Shown in pieces: positions 1 to 4,789 of a stretch of 5,129 bases of DNA (position 1 is the stretch's first letter; each line of letters starts with the position of its first letter). Under the pieces are notes generated by a model that was not told the DNA's origin, made no database searches, and worked only from the letters and a program-made list of their open reading frames with translations. Position numbers and translations under genes: made by a program. Source of the stretch: Rhizobiales bacterium UBA697 (GTDB taxonomy: Bacteria > Pseudomonadota > Alphaproteobacteria > Rhizobiales > Ancalomicrobiaceae); contig DBMN01000279.1 of the NCBI GenBank assembly GCA_002298965.1, positions 713 through 5,841 on the forward strand. Reading direction: 5' to 3'.

Positions 1-111
1 CTCTACAGCCGCGAGGCGGCCTTCGCCGAGATGAACGGGATGCTGAAGGCCTATCGCAAGGCACTGAAGCCGGCGGTTCTCGGCGGCCTGCAGGCCGGCG
101 CGCGGATCTGA
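1..111 (+). CDS. C-terminal end of an unrecognised protein (5' truncated)
   Basis: The frame is open from base 1 and closes with TGA at 109-111, giving 36 residues that end in VLGGLQAGARI. The piece is alanine, leucine and lysine rich, with a helical look (MLKAYRKALKPAV) and no recognisable motif, so no function is offered. GC-rich codon choice matches the neighbouring chromosomal genes, and the stop lies just before a long stretch of repeat-rich non-coding DNA, which supports a true gene end. It is convergent with the glycosyltransferase gene across a 280-bp gap. The call as coding rests on an open frame of only 37 codons plus context. Confidence 0.55.
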   Translation, partial: LYSREAAFAEMNGMLKAYRKALKPAVLGGLQAGARI

Positions 112-176
112 GTGCGAAGACGGTCGTCCGGACCATCCGACCGCCGACGAGGGTTTATGAGGGCTTCGCCACGTCC

Positions 177-199
177 CACCCTCCCCTCAGGGGAGGGTG
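177..199. terminator. Candidate bidirectional hairpin terminator
   Basis: This perfect 11-bp inverted repeat with a one-base centre lies 66 bp past the stop of the left-hand gene. A hairpin with such a short centre would open a few base pairs to form a loop, and would still be very stable. Neither side has a T-tract, so intrinsic termination is doubtful. Transcript 3'-end protection or a role as a mobile REP-like sequence is as likely. Confidence 0.25.
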
Positions 200-313
200 C
201 CGAGCGAAGCGAGGCGGGTGGGGTTCGGCCTCGCGGCAAGACCGGAATCCGACCGCGATCTCGTGCCCTTCTTCACCCCACCCCCGACCCCTCCCCTGAT
301 GGGAGGGGAGGTC
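177..313. repeat. Paired GC-rich inverted repeats (REP/BIME-like intergenic element)
   Basis: Unit 1 contains a perfect palindrome at 177-199 (arms of 11 bp around a single central C), followed by GAGCGAAGCGAGGCGGGTGG at 202-221. Unit 2 is in the opposite orientation and contains a hairpin at 288-308 (arms CCCCTCCC and GGGAGGGG, 5-nt loop). The two units also pair with each other through GGGTGGGG at 216-223 and CCCCACCC at 276-283. Two inverted palindromic units in a convergent gap is the layout of REP/BIME-type elements. I recall very similar sequences scattered through alphaproteobacterial intergenic regions, but only the copies in this window are shown here. Confidence 0.7.
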
Positions 314-369
314 GGCCGTGCGTCGGTGCGCGCGAAACGGTCCGACACTCGGGACGCGAAGCGGGCAAG

Positions 370-383
370 GTCGGCCGCCCGAC
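370..383 (-). terminator. Weak hairpin after the glycosyltransferase stop
   Basis: Arms GTCGG (370-374) and CCGAC (379-383) flank a 4-nt loop, 8 bp beyond the TGA of the minus-strand glycosyltransferase gene. The stem is short and no T-run follows on the minus strand, so this is only a possible transcript end. Confidence 0.2.
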
Positions 384-391
384 GGCAAACC

Positions 392-1969
392 TCAGCGATC
401 GATGCCGATCAGCCGTCCGACCACCCGGCGGCGCTTCGGCTCCAGCCCGTCGAGCCAGCCCTTGAGGTCGGAGAGCGGCGCCGGCGGGCGGGCGCCCTCC
501 GGCGGCTCCTCGCCGATCAGCCGGTAGATGTTCTCCCACAGGCAGAGATAGTCGACCGTGTGGTCCTCGACCCGGCCGCCGTTCAGCCCCGCCGCCGTCA
601 GCACCTGATGGAACACCTGATCGCCGGCGATGGCGATCTCCTTCGGCTGCGCCGCGAAATGGTGCAGCAGGTGGTAGGAGCCGGGCAGGAAGAAGAAGCA
701 GTTGGTGTCGATGTCGGTTTCGCTGACCCGGATCGGGATCAGCGACCCGTCCGGCCGGCGATAGATCCGCCGCGCCATCACCCAGTCGCAGTCCTGCCCG
801 ATCTCGGCGGCACGCGCGAGACACGCCTCGACGTGGTTCGGCTCCAGCCAATTGTCGGCGTCGAGCCAGCAGATCGCGTCCCAGTCCTCGGAGATCGCCA
901 GCAGCGAGCCGACCCCGCGCGGCGTGTTGCCGTAGTCGCCGTGCGCCCGGTCGAGCTTGACGTGGCGAAGCCCCGCCTCGTCGATCCATCCTTGCGGGAA
1001 CCCGTCGGCGACCAGCATCTGGTCGACGATCGCCAGCCCCTTCGCCGCCGCCGTTTGGGCGCGGACCGAGGCGATCGCCTTCTCGATCATCGCCCGGTCT
1101 TCCTTGTAGTAGGCGGTGATCACCAGCACCCGCGGCGGCCCGACGCGCGAGGGCAGCGGCTCCGGCTCGCTCTCCGGCCGGCGGAAGGGAATGCCCGCCC
1201 GACGCGACACCACGAGGCGCTCGCGGTCGGTCAGCGTCCTCAACCAGCGATCGACCACCGAATAGTCGGCGGACGGTTTGGCATCCGGCGGCGGCGTCTC
1301 GCCGACCGCCCGATAGATCGCCTCCCACAGGCACAGATAGGCGACGGTCGGAAAGCCGATCACCGCCACCTTCAGCCGCGCCGCCTTGAGCACGGCGAAG
1401 AACAGCCGGTCGCCGATGATCGACATCTGACGCGGGATCGCCGCGAAGTGATGGACGAGATGGAAAGACCCCGGCAGGAAGAAGAAGCAGTTGGTGTCGA
1501 CATGCCGTTCGATCGGTTCGTCGGCGATCTTGATGACGCTCTCGTCCGGCCGCCGCATGGTGCGCCGGGCGATGACGTAGTCCACCGTCTCGCCGCCCTT
1601 CGCCGCCGCGTCGAGGCAGGCCTCGACATGGCCGGGCTCGTACCAGTTGTCGGCGTCGCAGTAGCAGAAGGCGTCGTAGCCCTCGACGATGGCGAGCGCC
1701 GAGCCCACGCCGCGCGGCGTGTTGCCGTAGTCGCCGTGGCCGCGGTCGAGGCGGACGTGGCGCACGCCCGCGCCGTCGATCCAGTCCTGCGGGAAACCGT
1801 CGGCGACCAGCATGTGATCGACGATCGCCCGCCCCTTCGCCGCCGCCGTCTGGGTCGCGACCGACCGGATGGTGCGCTCGAGGAGGGCGCGCTCTTCCTT
1901 GTAGTAGGCGGTGATCACCAGGATGCGGGGGGCGGCGACCGTGCCCGTGGTTCCGTTCGTCTCGCTCAA
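392..1969 (-). CDS. Tandem-duplicated GT-A-type (family 2-like) glycosyltransferase
   Basis: This is probably a cytoplasmic glycosyltransferase that moves a sugar from a nucleotide-sugar donor; donor and acceptor are unknown. The 525-residue protein is two copies of one domain of about 250 residues (14-262 and 279-525). Each copy opens with a beta strand (ILVITAYYKEE and VLVITAYYKED), continues with an SV..QTAAAKG segment and the block DYGNTPRGVGS, and has an acidic DADNW motif (105-109 and 370-374) matching the DXD donor and metal site of GT-A enzymes. Each also has DTNCFFFLPGS (158-168, 421-431) and YLCLWE (211-216, 474-479). No signal peptide or membrane helix is visible. I chose the TTG at 1969 because GGGAGAG lies 5 nt upstream, giving MSETNG. 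An in-frame ATG at 1990 lacks such a site, and a TTG at 2029 lies inside repeat-derived sequence. The gene follows the VWA gene by about 70 bp on the same strand. The fold is likely; the exact activity is not established. Confidence 0.8.
   Translation of the reverse strand: MSETNGTTGTVAAPRILVITAYYKEERALLERTIRSVATQTAAAKGRAIVDHMLVADGFPQDWIDGAGVRHVRLDRGHGDYGNTPRGVGSALAIVEGYDAFCYCDADNWYEPGHVEACLDAAAKGGETVDYVIARRTMRRPDESVIKIADEPIERHVDTNCFFFLPGSFHLVHHFAAIPRQMSIIGDRLFFAVLKAARLKVAVIGFPTVAYLCLWEAIYRAVGETPPPDAKPSADYSVVDRWLRTLTDRERLVVSRRAGIPFRRPESEPEPLPSRVGPPRVLVITAYYKEDRAMIEKAIASVRAQTAAAKGLAIVDQMLVADGFPQGWIDEAGLRHVKLDRAHGDYGNTPRGVGSLLAISEDWDAICWLDADNWLEPNHVEACLARAAEIGQDCDWVMARRIYRRPDGSLIPIRVSETDIDTNCFFFLPGSYHLLHHFAAQPKEIAIAGDQVFHQVLTAAGLNGGRVEDHTVDYLCLWENIYRLIGEEPPEGARPPAPLSDLKGWLDGLEPKRRRVVGRLIGIDR
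395..1930 (-). repeat. Internal gene duplication with an offset of about 795 bp
   Basis: The two halves of the glycosyltransferase gene (about 395-1135 and 1184-1930) are tandem copies. Exact DNA matches survive at 1098-1126 against 1893-1921 (29 bp, offset 795), at 915-943 against 1710-1738 (29 bp, offset 795) and at 684-711 against 1473-1500 (28 bp, offset 789). The offset changes by two codons between DADNW and DTNCFFF. Identity is concentrated in the motif segments; the rest has diverged. The halves are joined by a proline- and glutamate-rich linker near residues 261-279. Confidence 0.85.
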
Positions 1970-1974
1970 GACCG

Positions 1975-1981
1975 CTCTCCC
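1975..1981 (-). promoter_or_regulatory. Ribosome binding site deciding a TTG start
   Basis: On the minus strand GGGAGAG stands 5 nt before the TTG at 1969-1967. No comparable purine-rich site precedes the ATG at 1990 or the TTG at 2029. This favours a protein beginning MSETNG, close to the first beta strand of the glycosyltransferase domain. Confidence 0.5.
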
Positions 1982-1996
1982 GAATCGCATTTCGGG
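1979..1996 (-). promoter_or_regulatory. Small hairpin overlapping the start region
   Basis: Read on the minus strand, CCCGAA-ATGCGA-TTCGGG forms a perfect 6-bp stem with a 6-nt loop. The loop contains the alternative ATG (1990-1988), and the right arm includes the GGG of the ribosome binding site for the TTG start. The fold could tune translation or simply be a repeat remnant. Confidence 0.3.
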
Positions 1997-2003
1997 CAGT
2001 CTA

Positions 2004-2023
2004 GAGCGAAGCGGCGCGGGTGG
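2004..2023. repeat. Second copy of the dispersed GAGCGAAGCG repeat core
   Basis: This stretch matches 202-221 at 18 of 20 positions (GAGCGAAGCG, two mismatches, then GCGGGTGG) in the same orientation. It lies in the gap between the VWA stop (2040) and the glycosyltransferase start. That argues against coding use of the frame that runs through it to 2029. Confidence 0.5.
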
Positions 2024-2039
2024 TCGCAAAGATCGCGGG

Positions 2040-3215
2040 TCACCGCACCAGTTCGCGCGCCGCCCGGTCGAGGCCCTCGAGGGTGAGCGGGAACATGCGA
2101 TCGCCCATCAGCCGCTTCACCATGCCGATCGACGGCGTGTAGCCCCACCAGTCCTCGGCGGTCGGGTTGAGCCAGACGCATTTGGGATAGACCGTCGTCA
2201 CCCGCTCGATCCAGGTCGCGCCGGCCTCCTCGTTCCAGTATTCGACCGAGCCGCCCGGATGCGAGATCTCGTAAGGGCTCATCGACGCGTCGCCGACGAA
2301 GATCACCTTGTAGTCGGCGGCATATTTGTGCAGCACCGACCAGGTGTCGATCTTCTCGGAATTGCGCCGCTCGTTCTTCTTCCACACGAAGTCGTAGAGA
2401 CAATTGTGGAAATAGAACCACTCCATGGTCTTGAACTCGGAGCGGACGGCCGAGAACAGCTCCTCGCAGACCCGCACGTGATCGTCCATCGAGCCGCCGA
2501 CGTCGAAGAAGACGAGCAGCTTCACCGCATTGCGCCGCTCCGGCCGCATCTGCACGTCGAGGAACCCGTGCTCCGCCGTCGCCTTGATCGTGCCGTCGAG
2601 GTCGAGCTCGTCGTGGGCGCCGGTGCGGGCGAAACGGCGCAGGCGCTTCAAGGCCACCTTGATGTTGCGCGTGCCGAGCTCGATCGAGGCGTCGAGATCC
2701 TTGAACTCGCGCTTGTCCCAGACCTTCACCGCGCGGCGGTGGCGGGACTTGTCCTGCCCGATCCGCACGCCTTCGGGATTGTAGCCATGGGCGCCGAAGG
2801 GCGAGGTACCGGCCGTGCCGATCCACTTGTTGCCGCCCTGGTGGCGCTCCTTCTGTTCGGCGAGCCGCTGCTTCAGCGTCTCCATCAGCTTCTCGAAGCC
2901 GCCGAGCGCCTGGATCTTCGCCTTCTCCTCCTCGGTCAGGAACCGTTCGGCGAGTTTCCTGAGCCATTCTTCGGGGATCTCGGCCTCGGTCGCTTCCGAC
3001 ATCAGGTCGAGGCCCTTGAAGACGTGGCCGAAGACACGATCGAACTTGTCGAGGAACTTCTCGTCCTTGACCAGACAGACGCGGGCGAGATGGTAGAAAT
3101 CCTCCACCCGCTTCTCCGCCAGATCCTTCTCCAACGCCTCCATGAGCGTCAGATATTCCCGCAAGGAAACGGGAATCCCGGCCGACTTCAGTTCGGTGAA
3201 GAAGGTGATGAACAT
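2040..3215 (-). CDS. CoxE-like VWA domain protein
   Basis: This 391-residue cytoplasmic protein belongs to the CoxE-like von Willebrand A group (COG3825 type, from memory). These usually work with a MoxR-type AAA+ ATPase, probably in assembly or activation of other proteins; the target is unknown. A helical N-terminal part begins MFITFFTELKSAGIPVS and has an acidic, charged stretch around residues 25-100. A basic, glycine-rich family block (KWIGTAGTSPFGAHGYNPEG) spans about 130-149. The C-terminal VWA domain carries a metal-site motif DVGGSMDDH beginning at residue 238, and a later FVGDASMSP with Asp at 309. The motif has Gly where canonical DxSxS sites have Ser, which I believe is usual for this group. 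The start at 3215 is supported by GGAG at 3221-3224, 5 nt upstream; the longer frame to 3353 would run across the intergenic region. The gene is divergent from the TIR gene and about 70 bp upstream of the glycosyltransferase gene. No MoxR gene is in the window. Confidence 0.9.
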   Translation of the reverse strand: MFITFFTELKSAGIPVSLREYLTLMEALEKDLAEKRVEDFYHLARVCLVKDEKFLDKFDRVFGHVFKGLDLMSEATEAEIPEEWLRKLAERFLTEEEKAKIQALGGFEKLMETLKQRLAEQKERHQGGNKWIGTAGTSPFGAHGYNPEGVRIGQDKSRHRRAVKVWDKREFKDLDASIELGTRNIKVALKRLRRFARTGAHDELDLDGTIKATAEHGFLDVQMRPERRNAVKLLVFFDVGGSMDDHVRVCEELFSAVRSEFKTMEWFYFHNCLYDFVWKKNERRNSEKIDTWSVLHKYAADYKVIFVGDASMSPYEISHPGGSVEYWNEEAGATWIERVTTVYPKCVWLNPTAEDWWGYTPSIGMVKRLMGDRMFPLTLEGLDRAARELVR

Positions 3216-3351
3216 GGGGTCTCCGGGCGGCGAGCAGGCGAGGACGATCATCACGTTGATGGCGAGAGAGGGCAACAGGCAGTCTTTACAATGCCCCAAA
3301 ACACGACCTAAAGTTTGCGCCCCACGTATTTGCACCGTCGGAGACACAAGC
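3216..3351. other. Divergent intergenic region between VWA and TIR genes
   Basis: This 136-bp gap must carry the promoters of both divergent genes. Its left half is GC-rich like the chromosome; from about 3281 it becomes AT-richer like the TIR gene. A candidate promoter is visible only for the + strand (3285-3314). I found no convincing promoter for the VWA gene. Confidence 0.6.
3285..3314 (+). promoter_or_regulatory. Candidate sigma-70 promoter of the TIR gene
   Basis: TTTACA (3285-3290, 5 of 6 to TTGACA) and TAAAGT (3309-3314, 4 of 6 to TATAAT) are separated by 18 bp. A start a few bases downstream would give a leader of about 30 nt containing the GGAG ribosome site at 3340-3343. The match was found by eye in an AT-richer stretch, so it could be chance. 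Confidence 0.4.
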
Positions 3352-4041
3352 ATGGCAGGCGCATCCCAAAAGAAAAAGAGAAGAACACAAGAGGAAATAT
3401 TCCTCGACTGCCTATCATTACTGACAAAAGATGATCAGTCCTTGATTCCCAATGCGACATTGAAAGAAAAACTCGGCTGGGACGACGATAAATACAAAGA
3501 AATAAAGGCACGCCTAACCAAATCCAAGCTAGTCATTGTAGGCCAAGGCCATGGCGGAAAAATTGGGCTCGCAAAGCAATTAAACGAAAAAGCCCTAAAA
3601 TTATTTGTATCATATAGTCACATTGACGATGATTACAAGACAGAATTATTGAAGCATCTAAATCCACTAAAAAGATTAAAGTTAATAGAATCTTGGAGTG
3701 ATCAAAAAATACTCCCAGGCGACAAAATTGATGAGAAAATAAAGAGCGAACTAAAAACATCTGATATAATATTACTTTTGATTAGCATTGACTATCTTAA
3801 TTCATATTATTGCGTGGAGGTAGAGATGGAGGAAGCGATAGAGCGACACAAAACGGGGAAATCAAGAGTTATACCAATAATCATAAGAAGTTGTATGTGG
3901 CAAAACATGCCTTTCGCAGAATTGAAAGCGCTACCTCATGATGCAAAGGCGGTCAGCAAGTGGCAGGATCGAGATGATGCCCTTGTTTCTGTCGCCGAGG
4001 GAATAAAGATAGTTGCTGAAGAAATACTTGAATCAAAATAG
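3352..4041 (+). CDS. Winged-helix-like / TIR domain protein (putative NAD-consuming defence effector)
   Basis: This 229-residue soluble protein has a lysine-rich start (MAGASQKKKRR), then a helical, winged-helix-like segment at about 12-75 with LGWDDDKY (41-48) and VGQGHGGKIGL (63-73). The latter resembles the glycine-rich wing GRGRGGSV of other bacterial winged-helix domains. A bacterial TIR domain fills about 82-229: FVSYSH (85-90), LPGDKID (121-127), ILLLIS strand (140-145), YCVEVEMEEA with Glu 156 and Glu 158 as candidate catalytic acids, VIPIIIR (173-179) and a Trp at 183. Many bacterial TIR domains cleave NAD+ or make signalling nucleotides from it during phage infection. Here that role is inferred from family, with the N-terminal part as a possible sensor. 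The start at 3352 has GGAG 8 nt upstream; a longer frame from 3142 would overlap the VWA gene antisense and is rejected. The gene is far more AT-rich than its neighbours. It is not a recognisable Thoeris pair, since no ThsA-like partner is present. Confidence 0.88.
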   Translation: MAGASQKKKRRTQEEIFLDCLSLLTKDDQSLIPNATLKEKLGWDDDKYKEIKARLTKSKLVIVGQGHGGKIGLAKQLNEKALKLFVSYSHIDDDYKTELLKHLNPLKRLKLIESWSDQKILPGDKIDEKIKSELKTSDIILLLISIDYLNSYYCVEVEMEEAIERHKTGKSRVIPIIIRSCMWQNMPFAELKALPHDAKAVSKWQDRDDALVSVAEGIKIVAEEILESK

Positions 4042-4075
4042 TAAATCACGGAACGAGGGCAGGCTCATCTAGGCA

Positions 4076-4104
4076 GGGAGAGGTGACATCAATTCACCTC
4101 CCCC
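4076..4104. terminator. Hairpin between convergent TIR and hydrolase genes
   Basis: GGGAGAGGTGA (4076-4086) pairs with TCACCTCCCCC (4094-4104) around a 7-nt loop, with one A-C mismatch. The loop contains the stop codon of the minus-strand hydrolase. It starts 35 bp after the TIR stop, so it could end or protect transcripts from both directions. No T-tract follows on either strand, which weakens the call as an intrinsic terminator. Confidence 0.4.
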
Positions 4105-4640
4105 ACCCTCACCACCCGGCAGAAATCCGCCGCCAGCGTCGCGACATGCGCGCGGAAGATCTCTTCCGCCGGGATGATCCCGCCGCCGAGCGCGTCGGGG
4201 AGGTCGGAGCAGTCGCAGGCGTCCGCCACCATCACCATCTCCCAGCCCATGTTGGCGCCGGTGCGGATGGTGGTCGAGACGCACATGTCGGCCGCCCAGC
4301 CGAAGCAGACGACGCGTTTCGCCCTGAGCCGGCGCAGACGCAGGTCGAGATCCGTGCCGATGAAGGCGGAATTGACCGACTTCACCACCAAGGCCTCGCC
4401 CTCGCGCGGCTCGAAGCCGGGGCGCAGCGCGTAGCCCTCGTGGCCGGGGCGGAACCAGCTCTCCGGCTCGACCGAGGCATGCTGCACATGGACGATCGGC
4501 AGCCCCTTCTCGCGCCACAGCGCGAGGAGTTTCAGCCCGTTGGCGTCGAGCGCCGGATTGCCGCGGCGCGGCCGGCCGGGCAGGTCGATCGCCTTCTGCA
4601 TGTCGATGGGAAGAAGCACGGCGCCGTCGAAGTCGAACAT
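4089..4640 (-). CDS. Isochorismatase-family cysteine hydrolase
   Basis: This 183-residue cytoplasmic enzyme belongs to the isochorismatase-like cysteine hydrolases, which hydrolyse amide, carbamoyl or enol-ether bonds of small molecules; the substrate is unknown. The catalytic triad can be read as Asp 13 in LLPIDMQKAIDLPG, Lys 87 in VVKSVNSAFIGT and Cys 120 in GWAADMCVSTT. The segment HVQHASVEPESWFRPGHEG (51-69) is typical of the family. Length is normal for a single-domain member, and there is no signal peptide. The metal-binding DxHxxxH of nicotinamidases is absent. The ATG at 4640 is preceded by GGAG at 4647-4650; the frame stays open to 4748 but that part covers tandem repeats. The gene is convergent with the TIR gene, ends within the hairpin at 4076-4104, and is divergent from the gamma-glutamyltranspeptidase gene. 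GC-rich codon use puts it outside the AT-rich island. Confidence 0.9.
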   Translation of the reverse strand: MFDFDGAVLLPIDMQKAIDLPGRPRRGNPALDANGLKLLALWREKGLPIVHVQHASVEPESWFRPGHEGYALRPGFEPREGEALVVKSVNSAFIGTDLDLRLRRLRAKRVVCFGWAADMCVSTTIRTGANMGWEMVMVADACDCSDLPDALGGGIIPAEEIFRAHVATLAADFCRVVRVGEVN

Positions 4641-4714
4641 GGGGATCTCCTCGTCTCGCACGAAGACTAGCGCGGCCCGCGCCCCACGGCGACCGTCCGC
4701 GTGCAGGGCAGACG

Positions 4715-4740
4715 CGCCCCTTCCCCTCGCCCCTTCCCCT
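4715..4740. repeat. 13-bp tandem repeat, two copies
   Basis: CGCCCCTTCCCCT is repeated exactly at 4715-4727 and 4728-4740, followed by a further CGC. It lies in the 149-bp divergent gap between the hydrolase and gamma-glutamyltranspeptidase genes. It may be an operator-like direct repeat or simple-sequence expansion; no known binding motif is recognised. Confidence 0.6.
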
Positions 4741-4789
4741 CGCACCACCGCCGCGCCATGTTGGCCGGACGACGCTCAAGGGAACCGCC

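Larger units (their letters stand above)
112..391. other. Convergent intergenic region with repeat element
   Basis: This gap lies between two genes that end towards each other. I see no convincing gene in it; the frames open across it are GC-driven shadows. It holds the inverted-repeat element at 177-313 and a small 5-bp hairpin at 370-383 just beyond the glycosyltransferase stop. The octamer GGTCGGCC occurs twice, at 310-317 and 369-376. Confidence 0.6.
3281..4045. other. AT-rich island of likely foreign origin
   Basis: Base composition falls sharply here: 17 of 60 bases are G or C at 3601-3660 and 18 of 60 at 3661-3720, against 44 of 60 at 2041-2100. Codons such as ATA, AGA, TTA and AAA are frequent, unlike the neighbours. 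The shift starts near the candidate promoter and stops right after the TIR stop codon, so the island is one gene with its control region. No integrase, transposase, tRNA or clear long flanking repeat marks the edges. Confidence 0.8.

Noticed and set aside
273..1334. Long minus-strand frame overlapping the second half of the glycosyltransferase gene
   Set aside because: It is an alternative frame of the same strand, rich in Arg, Gly and Ala, and lacks motifs; the other frame has DADNW and the repeated blocks.
197..2086. A 629-codon open frame on the + strand opposite the glycosyltransferase gene
   Set aside because: It is the antisense shadow of a GC-rich gene; its translation is arginine, aspartate and valine rich with no domain, and the minus strand holds clear motifs in duplicate.
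1911..3311. A 466-codon open frame on the + strand opposite the VWA gene
   Set aside because: It is an antisense shadow with low-complexity composition; the minus strand encodes a recognisable VWA protein with ribosome site and metal motif.
3142..3351. N-terminal extension of the TIR gene from an ATG at 3142
   Set aside because: It would run antisense into the start of the VWA gene, shows no domain and precedes the candidate promoter; the ATG at 3352 has its own GGAG site.
3216..3353. N-terminal extension of the VWA protein
   Set aside because: The start at 3215 has GGAG at good spacing and begins with the expected MFITFFTELK sequence; the extension covers the promoter region.
3352..4041. 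TIR gene as the ThsB component of a Thoeris system
   Set aside because: No ThsA-type NAD-binding effector gene is present on either side, and the winged-helix-like N-terminus does not fit a plain ThsB.
3268..4076. Short direct repeats (GAGGGCA at 3268 and 4055; AGGCAG at 3277 and 4071) as target-site duplications of the island
   Set aside because: They are only 6-7 bp, unequally spaced at the two ends, and expected by chance in this composition; no transposase or terminal inverted repeats accompany them.
4089..4640. Hydrolase as a nicotinamidase coupled to TIR NAD+ cleavage
   Set aside because: TIR enzymes release nicotinamide, so the pairing is tempting, but the metal-binding DxHxxxH motif is missing, the gene is on the opposite strand and its composition is that of the chromosome.
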